Shown in pieces: positions 34,883 through 44,347 of a DNA stretch of 63,865 bases (its first letter is position 1; each line of letters begins with the position of its first letter). The stretch lies in the NCBI GenBank assembly GCA_012103325.1, contig WLWY01000004.1, positions 1 to 63,865 of the forward strand, in the 5' to 3' direction. This DNA comes from Alphaproteobacteria bacterium. GTDB taxonomy: Bacteria; Pseudomonadota; Alphaproteobacteria; UBA8366; GCA-2717185. Made by a program: the position numbers and the translations under genes. The notes under the pieces are model-generated. The model did not search any database and was not told where the DNA came from. It worked only from the letters and a program-made list of their open reading frames with translations.

Positions 34883-36520
34883 ATGAGCGATCCCGCAGCG
34901 ACTTCATTGGACGCTGAATCCGCCCGTCTTGAGGCACTGGGTAGTTTTGCCATCATCGATACGGAACCGGAAGAAGCATTCGATCGCATCACGCGCATCG
35001 TTTCGACCGCCCTCGACACGCCCATGGCCTTCGTGACCTTCGTCGAGGCGGAACGTGTCTGGTTCAAATCCGCTTATGGCGCCAAATTAAGCCAGTGCGA
35101 ACGAACCGGCGCGTTCTGCACAATGACGATTACACAGGACACACCGCTGGTTATCGAAGACACCACGCGCGATGCGCGGTTTTGCGATAACCCCTTTGTT
35201 ACCGGTCCAACGGGAATACGCTTCTATGCAGGCGCGCCCCTGCAAACCCCAAAGCATATGAGCTTGGGTTCCCTATGCGTCTTCGATACCCAGCCGCGCG
35301 TCTTTGGCAAAAAGGAGCTCTGCATTCTCGAGGATATGGCCGCACTTGTCGTCGACGAGCTCGAACTCCGCCGCGCGACTCACAAAGCTCTGAACGAAAC
35401 GGAGAAACGTTTCCGCGACTTCGCGACAACGACGTCCGACTGGTTCTGGGAGGTGGATAGAGATCTCCGGTTTTCCTATTTTTCTAAACGTTTTACCGAA
35501 ATTACAGGCGTTCCAGCAGAGTGGTTGCTTGGGAAGACACGGCAGGAGTCCGGCGTCGAAAAATCGCTTGATCCTGCTATTTGGCAATCACATCTGGATG
35601 ACTTGGCAGCCCATCGGCCTTTCCGGAACTTCGTCCATCCGCGCACCAAGGCAAATGGGCAGGTGGTCTGGTTGGCGATCAGCGGCGTTCCGTACTACGA
35701 CGACGACGATGTGTTTCTCGGCTATCGGGGAACCGGTGCAGACGTCACGCAGCAAAAACTGACGGAAGACGCCCTACGCGACGCCAAGGATCGCGCAGAG
35801 CGAGCCGACACCGCAAAGACCGAATTCGTCGCCAACATGAGCCATGAATTGCGCACACCACTCAATGCCATCATCGGCTTCTCCGATGTCATGAAGAACG
35901 AAGTTTTCGGTGAGATCGGCAGCAACCGTTATCTGGATTACGCCAAGGATATAAACGCTTCCGGAACCCATCTGCTGGCAATCATCAACGACATTCTCGA
36001 CGTTGCTAAGATTGATACGGGAGAGTTTTCGATCAGCGTCTCCGATGTCGATATCCGGAGCCTGCTTCGCGAATGCGAGGTTATGATTGTAGAGCGTCTC
36101 GTTCGAGCGGGCCTCACATTGGAGACACATGTCGACGAAGCTCTTACGGTTGTTCGGGCCGACACACTTCGGCTGCGGCAAGTTCTCCTGAACTTGCTGA
36201 CAAACGCCATAAAGTTCACGCCCGCGCCGGGAAAGATCGCCGTTACGGTGCGACCGCAGGACGATGGTACGATAGGATTTACCGTCGCCGATACTGGCAT
36301 GGGCATCGCTCAGGAAGATATCGCGCGCATCCTCGAACCGTTTACCCAGGCGATTACAGCCGCGTCACAGCATCTCGAAGGCACCGGCCTTGGCCTGTAT
36401 CTCACAAAACATCTCGTCGAAAAACACGGCGGTCATCTGATTATTGACAGCGATGTTGGTGTAGGAACCTCCGTCACGTTCTCGCTACCCTCGAAGGGCT
36501 TGGATCAGGCAGTCGGGTAG
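34883..36520 (+). CDS. GAF-PAS sensor histidine kinase
   Basis: A soluble 545-residue sensor kinase. A GAF domain (about 20-165, ERVWFKSAYG and FYAGAPL) is followed by a PAS domain (about 175-292). HisKA has phospho-accepting H321 (MSHELRTPLNAI). HATPase_c carries LLNLLTNAIKFTP, VADTGMGIAQED and GTGLGLYLTKHLVEKHGG. No receiver domain and no response-regulator gene lie nearby, so it is an orphan. I placed the start at 34883 (MSDPAATSLD); earlier codons add a basic, non-conserved tail. The 260 bp upstream are otherwise empty. Confidence 0.9.
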   Translation: MSDPAATSLDAESARLEALGSFAIIDTEPEEAFDRITRIVSTALDTPMAFVTFVEAERVWFKSAYGAKLSQCERTGAFCTMTITQDTPLVIEDTTRDARFCDNPFVTGPTGIRFYAGAPLQTPKHMSLGSLCVFDTQPRVFGKKELCILEDMAALVVDELELRRATHKALNETEKRFRDFATTTSDWFWEVDRDLRFSYFSKRFTEITGVPAEWLLGKTRQESGVEKSLDPAIWQSHLDDLAAHRPFRNFVHPRTKANGQVVWLAISGVPYYDDDDVFLGYRGTGADVTQQKLTEDALRDAKDRAERADTAKTEFVANMSHELRTPLNAIIGFSDVMKNEVFGEIGSNRYLDYAKDINASGTHLLAIINDILDVAKIDTGEFSISVSDVDIRSLLRECEVMIVERLVRAGLTLETHVDEALTVVRADTLRLRQVLLNLLTNAIKFTPAPGKIAVTVRPQDDGTIGFTVADTGMGIAQEDIARILEPFTQAITAASQHLEGTGLGLYLTKHLVEKHGGHLIIDSDVGVGTSVTFSLPSKGLDQAVG

Positions 36521-36546
36521 CTTCGCCACAGTCTTTCGGGCGTCGC

Positions 36547-36885
36547 CTAGTGTGCACAATCGATGCAAACCGGCGTCGCCGGATCGAATTCCAGGCGTTT
36601 CGGCTCGATTTCTTCCCCGCAGGTAAGGCAATAGCCGTAATCGCCCGCCTCCACACGGTTAAGCGCCGCGTCGATGCGACGTAATTCGATTTCACGCCGC
36701 CTCTCAGTTTCCAACGCCATAGCCTGATCCTGTAACGCATCCATCCGTGAAAGACGACCGACCCTGCTTTGGTCCAACTCGACAGGCTTGCGTGACTCGC
36801 GGCTCGACACTGCGATTTCCTCCAGATCACGTTTTCTCTCGGCAAGACGCTTCTTCGCGCCTTTGATATCGATCCCGCCTGCCAT
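36547..36885 (-). CDS. DksA/TraR-type C4 zinc finger protein
   Basis: A 112-residue regulator-like protein. A coiled coil (about 8-75) is followed by CLTCGEEIEPKRLEFDPATPVCIDC, a four-cysteine zinc finger of the DksA/TraR type. Such proteins enter the RNA polymerase secondary channel, but short members of this kind often lack the acidic DxxDxA tip needed for ppGpp synergy, and I do not see it here. AAGGAG precedes the ATG. It converges on the histidine kinase, 26 bp away. Confidence 0.88.
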   Translation of the reverse strand: MAGGIDIKGAKKRLAERKRDLEEIAVSSRESRKPVELDQSRVGRLSRMDALQDQAMALETERRREIELRRIDAALNRVEAGDYGYCLTCGEEIEPKRLEFDPATPVCIDCAH

Positions 36886-37019
36886 CGGATCATCTCCTTC
36901 GAGTGATATCTTTATGCTATCCCGCCTTTGAACCCATCTCAATCGTGCCGCGCTCTTTACCCACCGTCATGGATCGTTAAGCTGGCCGCAAATTCGAAAC
37001 ACTTATGAGGAAGATATTC

Positions 37020-37571
37020 ATGAGCCGGTTGGCCGCACTCGACCCAGAAAACATGACATCAGCGCAGAAAAAGGCCCATGACGGTATCGCGTCGGGTCCG
37101 CGCGGCAGCGTCCGCGGACCGTTTGCCGCGTTGCTGCACAACCCAGGCGTCGCGGACGCCGTCCAACGCATGGGAGCCGCTTTACGATTCGATGGAACCC
37201 TGCCGGATAATTTGCGCGAGATCGCGATCCTGGTAACGGGACGTTTTTGGACTGCGCAGTATGAATGGTGGGCGCACGCCCGCATTGCGCTCGAAGCCGG
37301 CGTCGACGAAGCCATCGTCAATGCGATGGCGCAGCGCCGCCGCCCGAGCTTCGTCAAATCCGACGAAGCGGCAGTGTATGAATTCTGTACTGAACTGCAC
37401 GAGAAGCAGAGTGTCAGTGATGAAAACTATGCCTGGGTCGTCGAACAGCTGGGCGAAGCCGGCGCCGTGGAGTTGATCGCTTTGTGCGGCTACTACACCA
37501 TTATTTCGATGACCCTGAACGTCGCACAGACCGAAATCCCGGACGGGATCGAACCGCCGCTCCGGCCCTGA
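37020..37571 (+). CDS. Carboxymuconolactone decarboxylase family protein
   Basis: A protein of about 183 residues with the CMD/AhpD fold. DNLREIAILVTGRFWTAQYEWWAHARIALEAGVDE is the characteristic helical pair; it has no CxxC, so peroxidase activity like AhpD is unlikely. The start could also be 37005. It lies 4 bp upstream of hyuA on the same strand and may work with it. Substrate unknown. Confidence 0.85.
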   Translation: MSRLAALDPENMTSAQKKAHDGIASGPRGSVRGPFAALLHNPGVADAVQRMGAALRFDGTLPDNLREIAILVTGRFWTAQYEWWAHARIALEAGVDEAIVNAMAQRRRPSFVKSDEAAVYEFCTELHEKQSVSDENYAWVVEQLGEAGAVELIALCGYYTIISMTLNVAQTEIPDGIEPPLRP

Positions 37572-37575
37572 TCCC

Positions 37576-39669
37576 GTGAGCCAGACACACGCACTCGGCA
37601 TCGATATTGGCGGAACCTTCACCGATATCGTCGTCTACGACCGCGCCACGGGCCGGATCAGTAAAGGCAAGGGGCTGACCACGCCCGACGATCCATCACG
37701 TGGCGTGCTGACAGGGTTGAAAAAATTGCTCGAGCATGATGTCGCGCCGGACTCTTTGTACCGGATCGTCCATGCCACGACCTTGTTCACGAACGCCTTG
37801 ATCGAACGCAAGGGCGCGCGAACAGGGCTGATCACAACCAAGGGATTCCGCGACGTTCTGGAGATCGGGCGGGAACGGAAGTACGAGCTCTACGACATCT
37901 ACATCGCAATGCCGAAGCCATTGGCGCCACGCGACTTACGGCTCGAAGTGACCGAACGCATCGCCCCGGACGGCAGCGAGATCACGCCGCTGGATGAAGC
38001 CGAACTGCTGCAACGGGTCGGCGAGTTGGTTGCGCTTGGCGTTGAGTCGATTGCGATCGTGTTCCTGCATGCTTATGCCAACCCGGAGCATGAAGATGCA
38101 GCGTTGGCCGCTATTGCGACAAATTACCCGGATCTGATCGTTACGGCATCGCATGATGTCGCGCCGGAAATTCGCGAATACGACCGTACATCGACGACCG
38201 TAACCAACGCCTATGTAAAACCGCTGGCACACACCTATGTCGACCAGCTGGTTAAACAGACAGCCGATTTGGGCGTCGATGCCCCCTATTTCATGATGCT
38301 CTCGAACGGCGGCCTGACCCATATCGACGAAGCCAAACGGTCACCGGTCCAACTCCTCGAATCCGGCCCCGCCGCGGGAGCCTTGGTCGCTGCCTATTTC
38401 GGCAGCCGCGCCGGAATCGATAACGTTCTCGCCTTCGATATGGGCGGCACGACGGCAAAACTTGCACTGGTCGAGGATGGCGAACCGCATGTCGACTATC
38501 ATTTCGAAGCGGCCCGCGAGAAACGCTTCGCCGAAGGCAGCGGGTTGCCGCTCAACATTTCCGCGATCAAACTAATCGAAATCGGCGCCGGCGGCGGCTC
38601 TATCGCCCACATTGATGCGATGGATCTCTTGAAGGTCGGACCGGAAAGCGCGGGCTCGGAACCTGGACCCGTGTGCTACGCCCGTGGTGGCGAGGCGCCG
38701 ACGGTAACCGACGCCGACCTGCTTCTCGGCTTTCTGAACGCCGAATATTTTGCCGGCGGCAGCATGAAGATTGACCGCGATGCCACAGCACGCGCGATGC
38801 AGCCACTGGCCGACCGCACCGGTCTGTCCGTGGTTGATGTCGCGCGCGGCATCTACGATGTTGTAAACGAAAACATGGCCAGCGCCGCGCGCGTGCACAT
38901 CGCCGAACAGGGCAAGGACCCGCGGCAATACACGTTGCTGGCGACTGGCGGTGCGGGACCGGTTCACGCCTACTACGTTGCCAAGAAACTTGGCGTAAAA
39001 CGGCTGTTCTGCCCATTAGCGGCCGGCGTCGCGTCCGCGCTTGGCCTGCTGATCGCGCCCGCGCGTATCGACCGGGTTGTCACGATCGCCAGCCGCCTCA
39101 GCGATATGGACTGGCCACGCCTCGAAGCCGCATTCAAGGATCTCGAAACGGATGCGGCCAAGGTCATCGAGGAGACTGGGTTTGATCCGGCAACCGCGCG
39201 CATCACGCGGCTCGCCGACATGCGGTATATCGGCCAGGGATTCGAAGTCGTGACCGAACTTCCAGACGGTCCTTATAACGCAAACGCCGCACCGGCATTG
39301 TTGAAGTCGTTCGAGGACACTTACCGCAAAACCTTCTCGCGCACGCCGCCGGACGTGAATGCGGAAATCATTAATATTCGCGTCTCGCTGCGTGCCGACG
39401 TACCAGGCGACGGCGTCGGTTTCACTGCAACCGCAGAAACGGAGAACGGGACGAAGACGGGCAGAACCCGTCCGGTGCGCTTTCCGGAAAACGACGACTA
39501 TATCGACACCGCGGTGTTCGACCGTTCGCAGCTGCGAGCCGGAGAAACCTTTGAAGGCCCCGCGGTGATCGAGGAAAGCGAATCCACCCTGATCGTCGGA
39601 CCAGGCAGCACGGTGCAGGTCGATGTCGATGGAAACCTTTTGGTCGAGCTGCCGGAGGACCCGCAATGA
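37576..39669 (+). CDS. hyuA: Hydantoinase/oxoprolinase family protein, subunit A
   Basis: This 697-residue ATP-using amidohydrolase subunit opens cyclic amides such as hydantoins or 5-oxoproline. It begins with GTG. The N-terminal actin-like phosphate site is LGIDIGGTFTDIVVYD, followed by HATTLFTNALIERKGARTGLITTKGF. The central FDMGGTTAKLALVEDG and GAGGGSIAH loops are both conserved. The true substrate could also be N-methylhydantoin or acetophenone-like, since related carboxylases share the fold. It overlaps hyuB by 4 bp. Confidence 0.92.
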   Translation: MSQTHALGIDIGGTFTDIVVYDRATGRISKGKGLTTPDDPSRGVLTGLKKLLEHDVAPDSLYRIVHATTLFTNALIERKGARTGLITTKGFRDVLEIGRERKYELYDIYIAMPKPLAPRDLRLEVTERIAPDGSEITPLDEAELLQRVGELVALGVESIAIVFLHAYANPEHEDAALAAIATNYPDLIVTASHDVAPEIREYDRTSTTVTNAYVKPLAHTYVDQLVKQTADLGVDAPYFMMLSNGGLTHIDEAKRSPVQLLESGPAAGALVAAYFGSRAGIDNVLAFDMGGTTAKLALVEDGEPHVDYHFEAAREKRFAEGSGLPLNISAIKLIEIGAGGGSIAHIDAMDLLKVGPESAGSEPGPVCYARGGEAPTVTDADLLLGFLNAEYFAGGSMKIDRDATARAMQPLADRTGLSVVDVARGIYDVVNENMASAARVHIAEQGKDPRQYTLLATGGAGPVHAYYVAKKLGVKRLFCPLAAGVASALGLLIAPARIDRVVTIASRLSDMDWPRLEAAFKDLETDAAKVIEETGFDPATARITRLADMRYIGQGFEVVTELPDGPYNANAAPALLKSFEDTYRKTFSRTPPDVNAEIINIRVSLRADVPGDGVGFTATAETENGTKTGRTRPVRFPENDDYIDTAVFDRSQLRAGETFEGPAVIEESESTLIVGPGSTVQVDVDGNLLVELPEDPQ

Positions 39670-41264
39670 GCACGCATTCGTTCGATTCCGCGACGCTGGA
39701 AGTGTTGTGGACACGGCTTGTGTCCATTGTCGACGAGGCCGCCGCCGCGCTCGTTCGCACCTCTTTCTCGACCGTTGTGCGCGATAGCCATGACTTTTCC
39801 TGCGTCATTACCGATGCCGCGGGCCGCTCCCTTGTTCAGGCGACGGACAGCATTCCGTCCTTCATCGGAACCTTGCCGCGCACGATCCGGCATTTCCTCG
39901 ACGAGTTCCCGGCGGAAACGCTTCAACCGGGCGATGTGCTGATTACCAACGATATCTGGATGGGCACGGGCCATCTGCCCGATATCAGCGTCGGAAAACC
40001 TCTGTTCTTCAACGGAAAGATCGTCGGGTTCGCCGGCAGCACGGCACACGCACCGGATATCGGCGGCAAGATCCGCTCGCCGGAGCCGCGCGAAGTGTTC
40101 GAGGAAGGCTTTCAAATTCCGATCATGAAGGTCATCCGTGCCGGCGAACCGGACGAAACCTTCTTCGGTCTCTTGCGCAAGAACGTGCGCGCGCCGGACG
40201 AGGTCGTCGGCGACCTTTGGGCGCAAATCACGGCGCTCGACCTTATGGACGCCCGGATCGATACCTTCATGAGCGAATACGAATTGGCAACGCTCGACGA
40301 CCTGGCAATGGAGATCCAGACGCGATCGGAACGCGCCATGCGTGCCGCGATAAGAGAACTACCCGATGGCACTTACGAAAATACAATCCGAACCGACGGT
40401 CTGACGGAACCGCTCGACCTCAAAGTGACGCTTACTATCGACGACGACGAAGTTCATGCCGACTTCGCCGCACAGGTCGACAAGGCGATCAATTGCGCCA
40501 TGTGCTACACCTACGCAATGACGGCCTATGCGATGAAATGCGCTGCTGCGCCAAATCTGCCAAACAATGACGGATCGATTCGACCGATCAGCGCAACCGC
40601 ACCGGAAGGCTGCATCCTCAACCCACAATTCCCAGCCTCGGGCGGCTCGCGCGCATTGATCGGCCATTTCGTGCCTTCGCTGATCTTCGGCGCACTCGCC
40701 AAGGTCATTCCGGAAAAAATCATGGCGGGCGCCGGCTCGCCGCTGTGGTGCATCAACCAGTCCGGGGTCACCGAAAGCGGCGCCCCCTTCGCGAAGCTGT
40801 TCTTTTTCAATGGCGGCATGGGCGGCACCAACCAGACGGACGGGCAAAGCTGCCTCAGCTGGCCGAGCAATATCTCCACGACACCCATCGAAGTCATCGA
40901 GCAGCTGGCCCCGCTGCGCGTGCATCGTCGCGCGCTACGGCCCGGCTCCGGCGGCACGGGTGAATTTCGCGGCGGCCTCGGTCAGGAAGTTCTGTTCGAG
41001 AGTGTGTCAAAGACGCCGACCGCCGTTGCCTTTCTTGCAGAGCGGACCCGGGTCGCCGCACCAGGCGTCGCGGGCGGCGGCGGCGGTGCGACCGGCGAAC
41101 TGCAGATAAACGGCCAGCCTGTCGATCCGAAACAGCAGCATATCGTCAAATCCGGCGATACGATCCTGCTGCGCACACCCGGCGGCGGTGGCTACGGCGT
41201 AGAAGGCGACCGAAAACCCGACGCGATTGAGAGAGACCGCGCAGAAGGCAAGCTAGCCGAGTAA
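39666..41264 (+). CDS. hyuB: Hydantoinase B/oxoprolinase family protein
   Basis: The 532-residue partner of HyuA. Typical segments are TDSIPSFIGTLPRTIRHFLDEF, GDVLITNDIWMGTGHLPDI, HAPDIGGKI and the glycine-rich PGSGGTGEFRGGLGQE and GGGGGATGELQ regions. With HyuA it should form the active hydrolase. No transporter or racemase gene is adjacent. Confidence 0.92.
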   Translation: MSTHSFDSATLEVLWTRLVSIVDEAAAALVRTSFSTVVRDSHDFSCVITDAAGRSLVQATDSIPSFIGTLPRTIRHFLDEFPAETLQPGDVLITNDIWMGTGHLPDISVGKPLFFNGKIVGFAGSTAHAPDIGGKIRSPEPREVFEEGFQIPIMKVIRAGEPDETFFGLLRKNVRAPDEVVGDLWAQITALDLMDARIDTFMSEYELATLDDLAMEIQTRSERAMRAAIRELPDGTYENTIRTDGLTEPLDLKVTLTIDDDEVHADFAAQVDKAINCAMCYTYAMTAYAMKCAAAPNLPNNDGSIRPISATAPEGCILNPQFPASGGSRALIGHFVPSLIFGALAKVIPEKIMAGAGSPLWCINQSGVTESGAPFAKLFFFNGGMGGTNQTDGQSCLSWPSNISTTPIEVIEQLAPLRVHRRALRPGSGGTGEFRGGLGQEVLFESVSKTPTAVAFLAERTRVAAPGVAGGGGGATGELQINGQPVDPKQQHIVKSGDTILLRTPGGGGYGVEGDRKPDAIERDRAEGKLAE

Positions 41265-41318
41265 AGGTCGCGCCATAGTCTCTAATTAATTGTCGCCCTA
41301 AGCCAAACCTGTTTAATT

Positions 41319-42722
41319 ATGTGCATGAAAGCACTGCATCTCATCGCCTTGTCGGTAACGGCTTTTCTTTGGTTTTCGGTCGGCCCAGCAACCGCACAGC
41401 AGTCCCGATATCCGGGTAAAATCTGGACCAAGGCGGCGTCTCCGGAAGCAATGGGCTGGTCTTCGTCGCATCTGGCCGATGCGCGCGCTTTCTCGAAAAA
41501 AATCGGTTCCACCGCGGTGATGATCGTTCAGCACGGTGTCGTCGTAGACGAATGGGGCGAAGTTGCGACGAAGTCGCCGGCGCACTCCGTCCGCAAAAGC
41601 CTGCTCAGCGCGCTGATCGGGATTGCCGTCGCGGAGAAGAAAATAGACCTGACCGATAGCATGACCGACCTTGGCATCGATGATAACGAGCCGTCGCTTA
41701 CGGATGTGGAGAAGCAGGCAACCGTCGGCGATCTGATCAAGGCGCGATCCGGCATTTATCATGCGGCGCTGTACGAGTCGAAAGGCATGACTGCGTCGAA
41801 ACCGAAACGGGGCAGTTCTGCACCGGGGACGCTCTGGCACTACAACAATTGGGATTTCAACGCGCTCGGCACGATCTACCGGCAGCAAACCGGAGCCGAT
41901 ATCTTCGAAGCGTTCAAGCACCGGATCGCCGTACCCTTGCAGATGCAAGACTACGTGCCCGCCGACGGCGAGTATTTCACCGGCGCCAAGTCGATCCACG
42001 CGGCCTATCCGTTCCGCATTTCCGCACGCGATTTGGCGCGGTTTGCGTTGTTATATCTGCGCAAAGGCAAATGGAGAGGCCAGCAACTTGTCTCCGAAGA
42101 CTGGGTCGCAACGAGTACGAAAAGCCATTCGAAAATCGGCCCGGGCCGGGGATATGGCTACATGTGGTGGACTGGCTACGACAGCTTCCGGCATCTCAGA
42201 ACGAAGGCACATTACTATTTTGCTGCCGGTTACCGCCGTCAATACGCGTTCGTGTTTCCACATCTGGACATGGTCGTCATACACCGAATCAATTCCGACA
42301 CCTCGAAAGCGTTTCCGCCGCGATACCAGATCGAACGGCTGCTTTGGCATATCTTCGCCGCGTCAGGCGAAACCGACATAGGGCCCAGTCAGGCAATCGA
42401 AACCGCCATCGGCGAGCACCTGACTGATGAAGGTTTGCAACGAACCCTGTCTGGCGCGACGTTGACCGGCACCAACCGTAAAGGAAAACCATACCGATTA
42501 ACGCTGCATGAAGACGGGCAGCTCATGCGGATATCGGGAACCAACAACGAACGTCGGGATCAAGGAAACTGGCATGTTGAGAACGGCAAATATTGCCGTA
42601 AATACGAAAAGCTGTTCCGTGGCCGCGAACTTTGCTTTTCGGTGGTAAAGGCCGAAAACACTCTGAAGATGTACGATGGCCTGGGCACATTTATTTCCGA
42701 TGCGGTGTTAGCGGAACGTTAG
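41319..42722 (+). CDS. Exported serine hydrolase, beta-lactamase/PBP fold
   Basis: A 467-residue periplasmic protein. The signal peptide spans about 1-27 (ALHLIALSVTAFLWFSVGPATA). The class C-like active site is SVRK (about residue 90) with the YNN motif (WHYNNWDF) behind it. C-terminal 100 residues carry an extra domain of unknown role. Substrates in this family include esters and D-amino-acid peptides. An ATG two codons later is an equal start candidate. Its stop overlaps the convergent hydrolase gene by 4 bp. Confidence 0.85.
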   Translation: MCMKALHLIALSVTAFLWFSVGPATAQQSRYPGKIWTKAASPEAMGWSSSHLADARAFSKKIGSTAVMIVQHGVVVDEWGEVATKSPAHSVRKSLLSALIGIAVAEKKIDLTDSMTDLGIDDNEPSLTDVEKQATVGDLIKARSGIYHAALYESKGMTASKPKRGSSAPGTLWHYNNWDFNALGTIYRQQTGADIFEAFKHRIAVPLQMQDYVPADGEYFTGAKSIHAAYPFRISARDLARFALLYLRKGKWRGQQLVSEDWVATSTKSHSKIGPGRGYGYMWWTGYDSFRHLRTKAHYYFAAGYRRQYAFVFPHLDMVVIHRINSDTSKAFPPRYQIERLLWHIFAASGETDIGPSQAIETAIGEHLTDEGLQRTLSGATLTGTNRKGKPYRLTLHEDGQLMRISGTNNERRDQGNWHVENGKYCRKYEKLFRGRELCFSVVKAENTLKMYDGLGTFISDAVLAER

Positions 42723-43537
42723 TCCGAGGCCGACACCGCCTCCAGGAAAGCCCGTAGCGGCGGATTGAACTGATCCGGGACTTCGACATTTGAGAAGTGC
42801 CGCTGTCCCGGAATCAGTACGAGCTTAGAACCGGCGATCCGGTCGTGAATTTCGTGCGAATGCGCCGGCGGCGTGGCCGGATCATCGCCCGCACCGAGCA
42901 CCAACGTCGGCGCGGTAATCAGATGCAGACGATCTCGATAGGCGAGTTTGGCAGTCGCCGATGTCGCCCCAATGTAACCCTCAACTGGCGTTCGAATAAA
43001 AAACTCGCGCACAGTACGATAATCGGCGCCTGCCGCTGCCGCGAAGGCATCGGTGAACCAACGGCGGTCCGTCATATCCCAAATCCGCGTCATGCCATGC
43101 TCCCGCAGAATGGCATGACGCTCGGTCACAAAGTCTTTATAGGCCTGGTTCGCTTGCGAAGTCGTGTTACAGAGCGACAAGGACGCGATCCGGTCCGGAT
43201 GTTCGATAGCAAGTCCCTGCCCGATCATACCGCCGGTCGAAATGCCGACCCAATGCACCTTCTCGAGCCCGAGCGCATCCATCAGCCCGACGGCGTCGGC
43301 GACAAACTGGTCCAGCGTATACGGGCCCACCGGCGCGTCGGTATCGCCATGGCCGCGCCAATCGTATCGAAGCACACGAAAACGATCCGTGAGGGCCGGC
43401 ACCTGCCAATCCCACAGGCGGTGGCTGGTGCCCATGGCGTGCGCCATCATGACAACGGGGCCATCCTCGGGCCCGTCCCAGCGATGAAAAATGTCGATGT
43501 CGCCGACGCGGACTTTCGAACCAACGGAAACGGACAT
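42719..43537 (-). CDS. Alpha/beta hydrolase (3-oxoadipate enol-lactonase-like)
   Basis: A 272-residue hydrolase. The nucleophile elbow is VGISTGGMIG, the acid GAGDDPATPP and the base GQRHFSNVE. The segment YDWRGHGDTDAP matches the PcaD-like branch. No other protocatechuate genes are near, so lactonase activity is only a family guess. The start at 43537 follows the DUF1028 gene by 7 bp, so the two are likely cotranscribed. Confidence 0.85.
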   Translation of the reverse strand: MSVSVGSKVRVGDIDIFHRWDGPEDGPVVMMAHAMGTSHRLWDWQVPALTDRFRVLRYDWRGHGDTDAPVGPYTLDQFVADAVGLMDALGLEKVHWVGISTGGMIGQGLAIEHPDRIASLSLCNTTSQANQAYKDFVTERHAILREHGMTRIWDMTDRRWFTDAFAAAAGADYRTVREFFIRTPVEGYIGATSATAKLAYRDRLHLITAPTLVLGAGDDPATPPAHSHEIHDRIAGSKLVLIPGQRHFSNVEVPDQFNPPLRAFLEAVSASD

Positions 43538-43544
43538 CGGTCTG

Positions 43545-44264
43545 CTACAGTCCCTGCGCTTCTTTCCAGAGATAAAAAGGTCCAATCGTCGGGTCCGCGG
43601 CTCGCACCCGATAATAAGGAATCCGTGGGGCGTAGGTGTCGAACAACCGCCGCAGTTCAGCGATGGGCTCGTCGTAATCATCTGCCCGCAGATCGACGAT
43701 CGGGTAGTCGAGCTCGTCGCAGACCTTGATCGCCGCCGACCGTTGTCCGCCATGCTGCCCACCGGCATCCCGGCCCGCTTCGATCGCCCGTACCAAGCGT
43801 TCTTCAAGCGCCTCGCCCGCGCTGTCGCGAAAAGCCGCCGCCATGGCGTCCACGACGGCGCCGCCGGTCAATCGGTTGCCCATGGCGACGAACCCGTCTC
43901 CCTCGTGATGCCCGTTCCAGTCACGGTTGTCACTGCCCGTACGCGCCGCTACGCGGCCCTGCGCGTCGACAACGGCAATCTGGCGCGATTCGATGTGCGG
44001 GTCGGAAGCGGCTAGTTTCTCGACCACGTCGGCGGGTGGAAGCCCTTCCTCGAGAAGTGCGAGGCCCTTCGGCCCATGCCTTGGGTCGGTCAGCGCCTGT
44101 GTCGCGACTGCACCGACCCCAGTCTTAACGAAGGGGACACGAGACCCGACCGCCATCTCGCCCGTCGATGTCGCGACGCCGAGCGCCCCGGTCCGAGCGC
44201 AGCGTCCGACGATCGTGAATGTATTGAATTCGATGGCTAATTCTCGCACGGCCTTTCCCTTCAT
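43545..44264 (-). CDS. DUF1028 family protein (Ntn-hydrolase-like)
   Basis: A 239-residue protein of the DUF1028 family. FNTFTIVGRCARTGALGVATSTGEMAVGSRVPFVKTGVGAVATQA is the diagnostic N-terminus, followed by RQIAVVDAQGRVAARTG and MAAAFRDSAGEALEERLVRAIEAGRDAGGQ. The family is grouped with Ntn hydrolases but has no established reaction. It sits upstream of the alpha/beta hydrolase and is divergent from the cobC-like gene. Confidence 0.88.
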   Translation of the reverse strand: MKGKAVRELAIEFNTFTIVGRCARTGALGVATSTGEMAVGSRVPFVKTGVGAVATQALTDPRHGPKGLALLEEGLPPADVVEKLAASDPHIESRQIAVVDAQGRVAARTGSDNRDWNGHHEGDGFVAMGNRLTGGAVVDAMAAAFRDSAGEALEERLVRAIEAGRDAGGQHGGQRSAAIKVCDELDYPIVDLRADDYDEPIAELRRLFDTYAPRIPYYRVRAADPTIGPFYLWKEAQGL

Positions 44265-44347
44265 TCGACTGGCTCAGACTGCAATGGTAGTCATAGCAGC
44301 GGCGGCCCCGCCACAAGTTTCTAAATAAGGTGGAGATCAGCGTTCGC